DNA of 64,000 nucleotides from Chlamydoabsidia padenii (GCA_025330725.1 JAIWND010000010.1:1-64000), one strand, 5' to 3'. Positions 1-12,732 are shown, numbered from the stretch's first letter. A program made the numbers and translations. The notes: generated from the sequence alone by a model not told the origin.

Positions 1-450
1 TAATGACAAAAGTGACCCTGTGCATTCCTTAGCCTATTTCCAACAAAGTTTACATAATAGCCATTGCACCAAGTACCTTGTATGGAGCAGTATAATCTCA
101 GGATCGTTTTACCCTGACTTTTGTAAAAAAAAAGTTGCAGAATGAAAAATTGACACACAAGTCAAAACTTATTTCAAAACCCGCTTACCATCGCCTTGAA
201 TGTTGGGAGAGCTCTACTGCCGCAATGGACAATTGATGCTCATGACAAAAGTGACCATGAGCATTCCTTAGCCTATTTCCAACAAAGTTTACATAATGGC
301 CATTGTACCAAGACCCTTGTGTCGGTCAGTTGAGACTTGCGATGACTTTTACATGTCCTTCGTGATGAACGATTGTTTTATTTTTTCTAGACAGAAGGAG
401 ACTTCAGTTTCAAACGCCGTACACCGAAGTTATGCAGTGCTTCTAGCGAT
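1..450. repeat. Dispersed ~240-bp repeat family, copy 1
   Basis: A unit beginning near position 2 (TGACAAAAGTGACC) starts again near position 242, giving a tandem period of about 239 bp; the second unit runs into a related tail up to about 450. The same unit recurs at 24870-25360 and, more diverged, at 51850-52450 and (inverted) at 49590-49990. Shared landmarks are the CCTATTTCCAACAAAG stretch, TTTCAAAACCCGCTTACC and, at 408-419, TTTCAAACGCCG. No transposase, terminal repeats or target-site duplication can be seen, so it may be a satellite-like or non-autonomous element. Confidence 0.8.
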
Positions 451-657
451 CCTCCTCCCCAAACACAAGATGGTTTACATAAAATTATTTTATTCAACTT
501 GTAACAATTTCTATTTTAAACAAGATCATCTAAAAATAAAAAATTCGACTTGATATGAAGAGAAGGAAGGAAGGTGTACAGAAGAGAATGAGAGTATAAA
601 AACATTGAGATAAATCCATAGGAGACCCAACTTCTAAAGCATCGAGGGACCACCGTT

Positions 658-3600
658 TTAAAGCTTGTCGTAGTATCTGTCAAGACCAGGGATATCTTCA
701 ACAAGACCCTTGCGCTTACGCACAGTACGGATGATGTCGTAGACCTTGTTACCGGCTTCCAAGGGGTTACCGGACATGGCTTGCCAGTGATCAAACACAG
801 CTTGAGGGAAGGCTTGACCAGAAGTGGCGGCACGGAGATCAGAGTTGAAACCGAAGGATTCGTTGACGGGCAAGTAGGCCTTGATGTTCATCATGGGGGT
901 ACCAGGACGTTGTTCTTCAGAGAAGACGATACCACGACGTCTGTTGAGCACAGAGTAGATACCACCGATAGCAGATTCAGGACATTGGACTTCAACGAGG
1001 TACATGGGTTCTTGGATACCAGGAGTAGCAGTCAAGACGGAAGCATAAACCACACGGCGACAAGTAGGGATGATTTGACCACCACCTCTGTGAATAGCAT
1101 CAGCATGGAGAGTGACATCCAAAATGTTGAATCGACAACCACGCAAGTTTTCTTCGGCAAGAGGACCTTCCTTGGTAGCCCATTGGAAGGCAGCAACACA
1201 AGAATCCTTGATTTCGTTAAGGTATTGGACAGCCTTGGTGACATCAACCATCTATAATGACAATTACATAATTAGTAACCAGTTTCCCTTCCGTTCCCTT
1301 TTTTTTTTTCCTTCCAACTTACCAAGTTAGGACCAGTGGCATCAGGACCGAAACACCAAATCTTACGAGCTTCAGTGACATCCCAGTTGAATTGATCAGC
1401 AAGGATACGAGCACGGGCCTTGAAATCATCCTTGGGACCAACCTTACCAGCTTCAATGGCGTTGGAGAGTTCATCATCCAAAGGAAGAGCACGCATGTAG
1501 ATACGGTTGTGCTTGTTAGGTGACTTGGACAAACAGTCAATGGAAGATTCGGCAGTGACGGTTTCACGGTATTGGACGACGGGGTCACCAGTCTTCAAAG
1601 GCACTTGAGCGTGGTCTTCTTCAAGATCCTTCAAACAGATTTCCAAATGGAGTTCACCAGCACCAGCAACAATATGTTCACCAGATTCGGAAGTGTAGGT
1701 CAAGACACAAGGATCAGACTTGGAGAGACGCTTGAGACCTTCGACGAGCTTGGGCAAATCGTTGGCGTTCTTGACTTCGACAGCAACTTGCACGACAGGA
1801 GAGACAGAGAATTTCATGACCTTCATGTTGTGAGCAACTTCGGAGGTGGTGATGGTACCAGACTTGACCAAGAATTGATCGACACCAACGAGACCAATAA
1901 TGTTACCAGCGGGACAGTCATCAATAGCTTCAACACCACGACCCATCATGAGGACAGTACGTTGAACAGACTTGACGTGGAGATCGGTCTTGGTACCAGG
2001 GATGTAGTTAGGACCTTGAATACGGACCTTCATACCAGCACGGACAGTACCAGAGAAGACACGACCAAAGGCGTAGAAACGACCCTTATCAGAAGTGGGC
2101 ACCATCTTGGAGATGTACAACATAAGAGGAGCCTTGGGGTCACAATCACGGATACCAATAGCACATTCATCATCAGCAGGACCTTCGTATAAGTTAGGCA
2201 CACGGTAACGTTGAGAGGTGATAGGAGAAGGCAAGTGGATACAGATCATTTCCAAAAGAGCATCACCACAAGGCAAGAACTTGCGCATAACCACCTTGAG
2301 CAAAGCCTTTCCTTCCAAATCGCGTTCGTCGGCCTTGAGTTGAATTTCCAACTTTTCCAAGAGAGTGTTGACTTGATCCTTCTTGAAGTTCATAACGGAG
2401 TCGAAGATCTTGTAGATAGGATCCAAGATAAACATGTTGAAGGCACGTTCCAAAGGTTTACCAGCAGCATCTTGACCCTTGGTAGACCACTTCTTGGTCT
2501 TGGGGTTGAAGTAGTTTTCACCCCACAACTTGACCATCATCTTTTCCTTGTCGACACCGAATTTCTTGGAGTAACGTTGAGCAAATTGGCGAAGAGTGAA
2601 ACCCCAACCGTGAAGAGCAGAGGCAAAGGCAACAGTACCCTTTTCGGGGTGGACTTGGACATCACCGAGTTCTTCATCGAGGTAAGTAGCAATGATCACG
2701 TTGACGGATTCAATGGTACGAGCAAAGGCCTATTACACATAATATAAACAAACAATCAACATTGAGTTCACATGACTATATAAGAGATAACATCGCCCTA
2801 TTTCCTTTTTCAATCAGTACTTACGTTGTACAATTCTTCCTTGCCCAATTGCAATTCGAGAAGAGCACGATCGACCTTGTTGATAACAACGATAGGCTTG
2901 ATACGTTCACCAAGAGCTTGACGCAACACAGTTTCGGTTTGGACACAGACACCATCGATACAGTCAACGACGACAAGAGCACCATCAGTGACACGGAGAG
3001 CAGCAGTAACTTCAGAAGAGAAATCAACGTGCCCAGGGGAATCGATCATGTTGATCAAGAAATCAGAGCCTAAAGAAAGAATTTTTTAAAAAGAGGTGAG
3101 TAACGTGTCCAAACTGCAGGGGGCGGTATGAGGGGGTTAAGGGGGAGTAATTACCATCAGTGACTTGACCCTTGATTTCCTTGATATCTTCAGGATCAGG
3201 AAGTTGGAAATAAAGAGAGATAGCAGTGGACTTGATGGTGATACCACGATCTTGTTCATCTTGACGAGTATCCATGAATCGAGTTTCACCAGCACGACCA
3301 GCAGAGATAATACCAGCCTTGGACACCAAAGAGTCAGATAAAGTAGACTTGCCGTGATCGACGTGAGCAATAACGGACATGTTACGGACGTTGGTGACCT
3401 TGTCCATCAAACCACGGATTTCTTCAACTGTGAAATTCTAAATACATGGATATAAAAAAGTAGTTGTGAGTTTTACAGTTTTGTTCAATATAACAATCAT
3501 ATCAAAGTATTCCAATGGTACTTACAACTATAGAATTCCATTAAAACAAGACACAATCAAGATTAATAGAGTTAAGAAAAAAGAAGAAGAGACAGTTAGT

Positions 3601-3691
3601 ACACCCATCCATGCATCCATCCATACATCCATTCATCCTTTTATCCATGTATCCATTTATCTTTTTCACTTTATTGCCATCACTTACCCAT
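658..3691 (-). CDS. EF2: Translation elongation factor 2 (eEF2)
   Basis: GTPase that drives ribosomal translocation in the cytosol. Six coding exons on the minus strand: 3688-3691, 3526-3527, 3155-3437, 2825-3069, 1323-2729, 658-1251; together 2535 nt, 844 residues, against about 842 in yeast. Visible motifs are the P-loop AHVDHGKST, the switch [13 protein letters not shown], and near the C terminus [13 protein letters not shown], whose His (about residue 701) is the diphthamide site targeted by ADP-ribosylating toxins. The start was chosen because the conserved beginning MVNFTVEE is only obtained from ATGG plus a two-base exon TT plus AATTTC; direct joining of exon 1 to exon 3 meets a stop after a few codons. 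A TTTAAACCCCGCC element lies about 95 bp upstream. Identity is certain; the two-base exon is inferred from reading frame and splice consensus. Confidence 0.97.
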
Positions 3692-3785
3692 TTTGAAGTC
3701 TTGAGTACACTAAAAAGTGGATGAAGAAAAAAAAAGAGGAAGAAAGGGAAAGTGGGGAATTCATCTTCTTCCTCTTTATCCATCA

Positions 3786-3798
3786 GGCGGGGTTTAAA
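3786..3798 (-). promoter_or_regulatory. TTnAAAnSCCGMY element upstream of eEF2
   Basis: TTTAAACCCCGCC on the minus strand, about 95 bp before the eEF2 start codon. It is one of more than twenty matches to a recurring element in this window; its function is unknown. Confidence 0.5.
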
Positions 3799-4219
3799 AA
3801 CAATCGAAAATATTTTAAGGTTATGCGCGGCTCAGGAGAGAGCATGATTTAACGTGATGCATTGCATGATGAAAACGAACCTGTCAAAAAGTAACTGAAA
3901 AAAGGAAACATGAAATAACAACAACAAACAATATTCCCTTTCTTGCACGAAAAGAATGTAATACGCATATTGGATTGGATTTCAATACGGAAGAATGATC
4001 CATGGATCATACATAGAAAAGCGAAAAAAAAAAAAAAAAAAAAAAGAAAGAGTGAAATCAAGAAATGACAGGTCATATATTATGATCATCGTACTAAAGT
4101 AACAAATAAAGAAGTGGTAAGAGTGGAGACAAGACGAGCTTTTTTATTTTATTGTTTGAATAAAAGTAAATTTTAATATACTATTAACTATTACTATTAC
4201 TATTACTATAGATGCCGAG

Positions 4220-6967
4220 TCACTTGTCTTCATTTTCCTTTTTCTTCAGCATATCAGCATAGCTAAAGTTAGTGGATGGTGCTGGAGAGTCTTGATTGAG
4301 ACATAAAAGAGGAAAGGCTTCGTCAATAGAGTGCTGAGTTGTGGATACATTTGATTCGTTTGTTGGTTCCAACACTGGTTTCTTGGTCGACTGTTGTCCT
4401 TTCTTCACGATGTCTGCTGATGATACGTGTTCCTCCAATAATTCAGGTACTTGATTCATAGGTGTTTCTTCTGTAGTGTCGTGGTTCATACCTGGTAAAG
4501 GAGGGAAGAATGTGCCACAGTGTAGATCGAGTTGATCTAAAGATAATAAAGACAAACAAACAAATAAACAATGTCAAGTAATGAATAATTTCCCCCTCTT
4601 CCTCCTTTTTTGCTCTAAATACCTCTTTGGTCCTTGTTGAGTGCCTTTTTCGTCTTATTTTTCTTGTCCCATTTTGATCTTTTTTTGTTTTTCGCCCGAA
4701 TCGATCCATTTGTTAAAGATGCCATAGTTGATTGTACAGATGTGTTGTCTTGTGATGTTGATACAGAACCATGTTTGGTGATCGAGCCTTTCCCAGTCGT
4801 CAAATGATTGATAAAAGTTACCGAGTCGTGCTTTGTTTCCACAGATGCCGATCCATTCTGTGAATGATGATGATTCAAAGGCAAAGTTGGTTGAGTATGT
4901 TTAGGCACGCCATTCGATCCATTAAGAGTCGAATGTTGAGGTACATTTTTCGTAGGTTTATGATGCCAAGATGATGACGAGTGGTTCGATTTCCTAGTTT
5001 TCTGACCTTGAGGGCCAAGTGGTTGATAGTAATGTTGCCTGTAATGCCGAGAGGAAGATGATGATGATGTCATTTCGGCCATGATAATGTTGTTGATCGC
5101 ATTGGTTATTAGAGCATCATGGCTGTCCTGTTGTTGCTGTTTTGGTGTTGTATACTGCCCCGGTTGATGTTGATGTGATGATGTTTGCCTGTAAGGTTGA
5201 TTAGTCTGTCCCATATTGGAATGCTGTGTAAAATGGCCCGAGTTGCATGCATTATGTGGTGATGATGCCCTGTTGCCATGATTGTTTCCATGGTTATATT
5301 TATATCGTCCTCCCTTTGTAGATCTCCTGTTATTACTGTTTCTGTTGTTCATAGGCCTGCTGTGGTGGTTGACATTGGAGTTATAGAATGGGTATATATT
5401 GCCAGGATAGTAAGAGTAGGGTGGATGATATTGATTGGTGTATTTCAGGTGAATGTTGTAAGGGTAATAATAGGCATTACTGAGATTGGTGTTGATAGTG
5501 GGAGTGTGCATGTCTTGATTGAGGTACTTGCTATTGATGTTAATTGGCGCAATTCCATCGGTGTAAGGCCGAGATGATTCCGATTGTAATGCCGATTGCC
5601 GTGCTTGACTAAAAAAGTAACAAATCAACAAATCGCATGTTAGCATACACACCACCATATTATTCTATTTTGTACTTACATACTACCAACAACAGGTTCA
5701 GATTTCATCCGGGTAGCCACATAGTGTCCTTTAAAGGTTGTCCCACGGGCTTCATACATCATTTTCAAAGCATCTTGTTCAGATTCAAAAGTGATGTACC
5801 ACATGTTTGCATATTCATTCTTGATATTTTTTATTGGTGGAGATTTGAGGTCTTGTAAGAATTGTTTGATTTCCTAAAGAAAGAAAACAAGTGAGATTCA
5901 ATAACATACATTACATGTTTGTGCTGAGTTTCTTCTTCTTACCATTTCAGTCGCATCAGGCATTTCTCGTAAAATGATAGTTGTTCTTTGAATTGAGATG
6001 TTGGGTTTGACTTTGGTGCCATCTTGATTTACAGTAACCATAGTCGAGCGTCGAAGTGTTGATACAATGATGTCCATATCAGAAGTGATGTCCAGCACAC
6101 GTTTGAATTTGGCAATGGTAGCGATGGGAACATATAGATCAGGGTCCATCTGTGAGACTAAAAGTAAGTGGTCAGTCATGCTTTTTGTTTGTCTATCAAT
6201 TCATTTCAAATGTACTTACCAAGGTAGGTATCCTTGGTCAAGTTTTGTCTAATGTGGGAGCATAAAAGGTATCAAATATAGATCAGTTTCCTGCCACGTT
6301 AATTCAAGTTTCACACGGGTATAACCATCCCAAACCCGATGTTTTTTTGTTTTTTGTTTGTTACCTTGAAAAGTAGTATTCCAACTGGCGTTGAAGTGAA
6401 TGATATAATGGTGCTAATTGTAACATAAAAAGAAAGTGTTTAATAGCGGGACAATATGTAGAATGTTCCTTATTTCGATGCTCCTCCCCCCCTTTTTTTT
6501 TTCGTTCATCTGAACTTACCCCATGAGTGTTTTTGAGAAGAATCATAAGGAGCTGCGGCAACAGGAGAATGATTTACAGGAGCAGAATGATTGTCAAGAC
6601 CGGAGGATGGATAGTTGAATGAATCGTTAGTGTCATGCATAATGATTTCCACATCGTCTTCGTCATCTTCATAATCATCATCGTCTTCATCTGATTCAAC
6701 GCTGCTTGAATTATTAGGTACCATCGATGGACTGGTGTTTAAAGAGGTCGAATCAGTAGCCGTTTCAGAATCTGCTGTATTTTGCTGACTTGTCGTATAG
6801 TGAGTTGAGTGCACTGGTGCTGGGGACAAAGAAGGTGAATCTAGAGAGGATGTCAAATCTCTTAAATGTTGTTGGTGTTGCCTTTTGTTCACTCCTTCGT
6901 AATTGGTGCCATTTGTCGTTTGTTGATAGAGTTGATGACTTCGTTGAGAAGAGCCGAATGTTGTCAT
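4220..6967 (-). CDS. La-related protein, LARP4-type (La motif + RRM)
   Basis: RNA-binding protein of the LARP4 family, members of which bind mRNA poly(A)/3' regions and associate with poly(A)-binding protein. Seven exons (6520-6967, 6365-6413, 6220-6248, 5943-6157, 5680-5873, 4623-5608, 4220-4536) give 745 residues. The first ~150 residues are low complexity with an acidic run. The La motif follows, beginning LQRQLEYYFSRQNLTKD and continuing YLVSQMDPDLYVPI; the RRM begins at TTIILREMP and contains MWYITFESEQDA. The long C-terminal half is Asn/His/Gln/Ser-rich and ends near NFSYADMLKKK. Exon 3 is only 29 nt and encodes the core of the La motif, so it must be included for function. Shares a 673-bp divergent promoter region with the PP5 gene. 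The family is clear; poly(A) function is by analogy. Confidence 0.9.
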
Positions 6968-7640
6968 GTTGAAGAGTCAAGTAAAAAAAAAAAAAAAGCA
7001 ATGGTAGAGTAAAGGTAGTTGTTTGCAAAAGGCAATAAGAGAAGGTATAAAGTGTTATGGTATTGAAACAATGACCAAAGGGCTGTTGTGCTTATAAGGT
7101 AATGCTGGTAGAGCAAAGTATATTTATGTATAGGTATGTGTAAATAGTATACGTACGTAAGGAAATAAAAAAAAAAAAAGGTTTGGGTAGGATACAAAGG
7201 GTACGTAGTTGACGATATTGGTCAGAGAAGAAGAAGAAAGAGAGACAAAAAGAAAAGTTGGTCAGGTTTTTAAGGGCGACTTCTTTATTTGTGCGGTGTT
7301 TTTATTTTCGATTGGCGACTTGTAGGAAAAAAGAAAACAAGAGTTAGGGTTTGCGCCGACCCATCAGCTTGTTGTACAGGTAACTTCAAAATCACCAGTT
7401 TCAGTGTCATGGATGATCCCACCACAAAGACCATCTTACCTTTTGGTTCATGATCACCCACTCACTTGAACGATAATAAAGCGCTGTTTGAAACGATTTC
7501 CCAAAAATGTAAGTAACAAAAATCCTGGCCTTTTCATTGGTCGACCAATTTTTTTCCCTTTCCTTTTGCTCTGACCAAATTTTTTTTTCTTTCTTTCTTT
7601 CTCTTTTTATCAATCCATTTTTGCATCCTCTTCATTAGTT

Positions 7641-8496
7641 ATGGCAGAAGACAACAAGGTCAAGGCGGAACAAATTAAGGCTGAAGCTAATGCTTTGTTT
7701 GCAGGTAAATAGTTTTTCAAAGAAAGAAAGAAAAAACTGTCTCGGTACCTCTTTCGATTATACTGATCAATCTCTCACCTTCTTCTCCTTTTACCTTGTA
7801 GAAAAACGATTCACTGAAGCGATTGAAAAGTATTCAGCTGCCATTGAATTAAACCCAGTGTCAACTTACTACTCTAATCGTGCCTTTTGTCATCTCAAGC
7901 TTGAATCTTATGGCTACGCTATCACGCAAGTTATTATACACAACAAAACATATATAAACAAGACCAACTGACTTTTTACCCAACTACTTACTCTTTTAGT
8001 GATGCCGAATCTGCTTTGGCACTGGATCCCTCATTAACAAAGGTAAGAAAGAACCTGAATCTATTCAAAACGGGGTAATTACATCTATTTGACTTTGGAC
8101 TCACTGATTATTATGAATCATAGGCGAACTATAGACGCGCAACTGCCAACATGGCTTTGGGGAAGTTTAAAGAAGCTTTAAAAGATCTTAAAGTGGTAAG
8201 TAATCTAATAATGTTTTGTAACAATGTATGTCCGACTGACGTCTTTCTTTTATTTGGGTATAGGTCTCCAAACGTGCACCTTCGGATAAGGATGCCAAAG
8301 CGAAATTGGATGAATGTGCGAAAATCGTCAAACGTATGGATTTCGAAAAGGCAATCGAAGTAAGTATATGATATTGGAAATAGGATCGATGATTTTACTT
8401 AACCCATGTTTTGGACAACTCTTCTTTTTAGGCTGACAATGACATACCTAGCGTGGCCGACACTTTGGATACAACGACAATCAGTAAGTGTGCTAG

Positions 8497-8552
<56 letters not shown>

Positions 8553-10063
8553 CAGTCGACATATGTATTGTTGGGTTGAATGACATTAACTTCTGTGGAT
8601 GATTTAGATGTGGAAGACTCTTACGATGGCCCTCGTATTAACGAAACAACAAACGAAATCGACGAAGCCTTTGTCAAAGAAATGGTGCAACAATTCAAGG
8701 ATCAAAAGAAGCTTCACAAGAAATATGCATTTATGGTAATAGAAGGGATAGATGAAAGGAATGATCAATGAATAACATTTTACTGGTTGTGATTATAGAT
8801 TCTTTTGGCTGTACGCAAAATGATGATGCAGGCTCCATCATTGATCGATATCACTATACCAAAAGACGGCAAACTGACTGTGTGTGGTGATGTCCATGGT
8901 AAGGATTTAAAAAAAACTAATCATCATTGTACTTTTTACCGACATCCTACCTCTTTTTTATTTTATTTGATAGGCCAATTCTATGACTTTATCAACATAT
9001 TTACCTTTAATGGATATCCTTCTGCGAACCATGCCTATCTATTCAATGGTGACTTTGTGGATCGTGGTAGCTTCTCTTTGGAAGTCATCTTGACTCTGTT
9101 TGCTTACAAATGCCTCTTTCCCGATCGACTCTTTTTGGCCCGTGGAAATCATGAAACCGATAACATGAACAAGGTGTATGGTTTTGAAGGTGAAGTTAAG
9201 GCCAAGTACAGTGAAATGATGTTCAAGGTAAACAACCTCTTCCCTTCCACTCACTAGCTAATTCAATTAACCCCTTACTTTTTTTTTTCTAGTTATTCTC
9301 AGAAACATTCAATGCCTTGCCATTGGCGCATGTGATACAACACAAAATCTTGGTGGTGCATGGTGGTCTATTCTCAAGGGACGACGTTACTTTGGATGAC
9401 ATTCGTAAAATTGACCGGTTGGCTTTACGACAACCTCCCAATGACGGTAAGAAACATCTCAGAATTAGTATGCCAAGAGTATACTAATTCGATATACTCT
9501 TTTCATAGGTCTTATGTGCGAACTGTTATGGTCAGATCCTCAACCTGAACTCGGTCGAGGTGCAAGCAAACGTGGTGTGGGTGTCCAATTTGGTCCTGAT
9601 GTTACAAAGAACTTTTTGGAGCGAAACAATCTCGGTAAAAAAACAAACAACAATGGCACATCTTGATACTGACTTGACTTTCTTCAACTTAGATATGCTA
9701 ATCCGAAGTCATGAAGTTAAAGAAGATGGTTATGTGATTGAACATGATGGTAAATGTGTCACTGTCTTCTCAGCTCCCAACTACTGGTAAGGATTATATA
9801 TATATATAAAGTATGCAATTATTTACCTTGTGTTAATAGTGACTCTGTGGGTAATAAGGGTGCCTTGATCAACATCACTCCTGACATGAAGCTTGACTAC
9901 AAGACCTTTGATGCTGTGGTAAGTTTGAATACCGATGATTCCATAAAAAAAAAAAACTGTAAAACTAATCCCCCTCCCCCCCTCTCTTTGCCTTTTTTAG
10001 CCTCACCCTCAGGTACGACCCATGCAATATGCCAGTCAATTCAGCGGACTCCTTGGAATGTAG
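7641..10063 (+). CDS. PPT1: Serine/threonine protein phosphatase 5 (TPR-PP5)
   Basis: Metal-dependent protein phosphatase that binds Hsp90 through an N-terminal TPR domain. Fourteen exons (7641-7704, 7802-7925, 8000-8042, 8124-8195, 8264-8359, 8432-8483, 8608-8735, 8799-8898, 8974-9227, 9293-9446, 9509-9634, 9693-9786, 9840-9918, 10001-10063) give 482 residues, close to the 499 of human PP5. TPRs cover about residues 5-120. The catalytic domain shows GDVHG, GDFVDRG, GNHET, VVHGGLF and FSAPNYC, i.e. the two-metal and phosphate ligands. Intron 2 uses a GC donor (GCAAGT at 7926); GT alternatives put a stop in frame. Intron 6 contains an uninterrupted run of 54 A (8497-8550). The C terminus keeps the short PM-Y tail typical of the family. 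Confidence 0.96.
8497..8550. repeat. Poly(A) run of 54 inside a PP5 intron
   Basis: Fifty-four consecutive A residues a few bases after a splice donor, in the intron 8484-8607. Length in a sequenced assembly may be approximate. Confidence 0.9.
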
Positions 10064-10254
10064 AAACGAATAAAACGTCAAGCCTGGGGCGGAGGAAGAA
10101 AACACTTCTCCTCTCCACATCATCATTACCCCCCCCCTTTTATTACAATAGTCTCGGCATCTACCCCCCTTAGTACAGCATTAGTTAGTTTTTATAAACA
10201 CATACACATATTCCTTTTGTCATTAAAAATAAAAAAGGCATGTTTATTAGAATA

Positions 10255-11254
10255 TCAATGTAGTGGATGGGATGGGCTCTTCTCTGGTAGGATATAATCA
10301 CTGTGGATACTACTACTGGTACAACTAGTACTACTATTATTATCATGATTGTTTGGATGATCAGATGATAACAAAAGCTGAAGTGCAGTATCACGTAGTT
10401 TCTGAAACGGGATCATCTTGGGGTATCGAAAGGCAAGGAAATCAGCATGATCGTGGTGACATTTTTTATTCGTTTTAGGATCCCAGTGTCGTTTCCACCA
10501 AGGTTTGCCCAAAGATGAAATGGACGAGGATGACAACACCGAACAAGGTTTCGAGGGTTTTTGCACATCGAAAAAGGAAAACGCCGATGAATGACTACAG
10601 GTGGATACAAGTGATGAAAAGAGTAGAGAAGCTAATGGATTGGGTTGATCAGAGAGGCAGGACGATCCGCATAATCCTTGTTTGATCAGATCCATTTTAT
10701 CTTGGTGGTATTTCTGTTGAGCAGAGTCGGAAGAGGAAATACAGTAATGTCGTTGTTTAGCCCATGAATTTCGTTTTTTGATCCTTGGTGTCTCGGTACA
10801 ACATAGAATCGTTTCTTTTTCAAACGGCGCTGTTTCCAAAGGTACCAAGGTTTGCATTTCTTTCCATCGTTGATGCTGAAGTTTTGCTTCCAATGCTAAT
10901 ATGGCAATTTGATTCTTGACATAAGCTGCAATGTATTGATGCTTGGCATGTATATGGCTTGTCATCTATCATATATATATATATATATAAAAGGATTGAA
11001 ATTACTAAAGGAGTTATATTTGCTCAATTATACGTAAAAAAAGGGGAAGGGACGCGATCATGCATGAAAAAACAAAAATTCAAATCCCGATCTTTTCTTT
11101 ACATGTCTGGCCATGGTCTATTTCCACTCACCTGAAGAATCTCCAGATTATCACTAGTTAATGGGAGTGTTTGGTCCTGATCACTATGAATCATAACTTC
11201 TGAGTGGCTTAATGAGCTAATAGAGTCACCAGTGCAAAGAGAAGAAGAGTCCAT
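10255..11254 (-). CDS. Protein of unknown function, two exons
   Basis: Two exons (11132-11254 and 10255-10965) joined in phase give 277 residues. The first exon encodes an acidic/Ser-rich segment (MDSSSLCTGDSISS...); the second begins with a helical, Gln/Lys-rich stretch (AYVKNQIAILALEAKLQHQR) that could form a short coiled coil, followed by a disordered, Ser/Lys/Trp-containing region with several basic clusters (RIKKRNSWAKQR, KPWWKRHWDPKTNKK). No domain is recognised. The donor CAG|GTGAGT and acceptor GATAG are good, and the joined frame is open, which is the main evidence that it is a gene. It lies tail-to-tail with the PP5 gene, ending less than 200 bp from it. Confidence 0.6.
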
Positions 11255-12732
11255 AGCCGGATGGAAGGAAGAGGAAAAGAAAAAGAAAAAAGTAGAAAAA
11301 AGAGGGGAGACGAAACGAAAAAGAAAATTGCTCCGGTTTAAATAAAGTACATATCAGAACAAACAAAATAGCAAGGGGTCGGATGGAAAGAAAAAGCAGA
11401 AGAAAGAAAGAAGGAAAAAAAAAAAAAAGTCGAAGGGGACCAGAGGGTAAGAGGATGAAATCTATTCGGGCGCATGACCTTATCTCCTTTTGACAAAAAG
11501 AAGCATGTTCTCCTGCACACAAACACAATCAATTATCAACAAACAACAACCATTTTATTATTATTATTATTATTATAAACAAATCAATAAGAGAAGGACT
11601 ATGGTTAGACTATCTAATCGAAAGGTGGCAAAACAAGGAGGTTGGTCACCTGGCCCAGTGTAAGAAGTAAGTATCAGGTCATAACATTACAAATCCATGC
11701 TGCATCCCCATTTTAAAAGGAGAATGAGGCGTTGATTATCACACATCATGGGAGGTCTTACTTCGTTTCTTGTATAGGTATCGTCCAAGTGTATTATAGG
11801 TTTCGCAAATCTATACCTTTATGTAGTACCTCCTTTTCCCTCCAAAAAAAGTTGTTAGTTTAGAAGAGTCATTATAATCATCAAGTCAAGTACTTACATT
11901 ATACTGACGAAACAGCCATGTTTAGATAAGTTAACCTCTTTGCTGATACATCTAAAGCAACACCAAGGGCTTGTAAATCACATTGATACCGGGTAAAAAG
12001 TCAATGACAACGACATTACCCATTCTTACCTAATCCATTGTCGATCGAGACGGAAGAGTGATACAGGGAACTAATAACAAGTTATTATTAGTAAACTACA
12101 ATCAACACCTTTTCATCAAGTAGCATAGTTTTTGCTCTCACCTTTTAAGAAGACCATTTTAGACATTGTACATTGAATAAAGTGAAAGAGAGAGAGAGAG
12201 AGAAAGCGGGGTCGATCTTTCTTTTCTCCCTCCCGTATCGGTATTTCAAAACAAAAATGTGAAACACCGCCGATGGAGTCATCGCATGATTCCCAATGGC
12301 AAAGAAAAAAGCCTATCGACAACTGAATAATGGAGTGAGGAATAAGCTTTTGCCCCCCCCCTTTTTTTTCAATATTATACATAATAACTAGGATTAAACT
12401 CATTCGTTCCATCTCTTTTTTTCTTTTTTTCTTTTGAGGAACTCAACATGCTCGCTCATCAAGTGCCTTTCTATGGTCCCAGCACTTTATGCTTAAATGA
12501 TCATACATCTATCTATACAACAAGGTCTTTTGGTGCCTTTATAAAATAAAAATGAGATGGCCTACATACTACTATACCTTGGTTGAAAGTGAATGTACCC
12601 GTGACGTTATTTTCAAAAAAGGAAAGGCGGAATTTGAAGTTTTTTTTTTTCCTGTCTATACTTTTGTTATGATTTTTTTCAAGGGGGCGGGGGCTCTTTC
12701 TCTTACTTTTTTTTTTTAATATATATATAATC
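11255..12732. other. Intergenic stretch without a confident gene
   Basis: About 1.5 kb containing homopolymer runs, an (ATT)n run near 11556-11575 and no clear protein gene. A tiny plus-strand reading frame (11601-11659 joined to 11777-11798 across a GTAAGA...TATAG segment) would give 26 residues beginning MVRLSNRKVAKQGGW. On the minus strand several good splice signals occur between 11900 and 12170 but the joined frames end quickly. A spliced non-coding transcript or microprotein gene is possible but unproven. Confidence 0.4.
12626..12639 (-). promoter_or_regulatory. TTnAAAnSCCGMY-like element upstream of bS18m
   Basis: CTTCAAATTCCGCC on the minus strand, about 95 bp before the bS18m start codon. 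It differs from the consensus at one position (T for S). Confidence 0.4.

Noticed and set aside
658..1251. The final eEF2 exon as a separate gene starting with its own ATG
   Set aside because: The ATG follows a TATAG acceptor and continues the eEF2 sequence in phase; an isolated domain V fragment has no promoter.
781..2747. Long open frames antisense to eEF2
   Set aside because: They mirror the strong codon bias of eEF2 on the other strand and have no family features.
11900..12166. A minus-strand spliced gene starting MSKMVFLK
   Set aside because: With the actual exon phase the second exon ends in a stop after about 21 residues; the longer protein-like reading needs one extra base.
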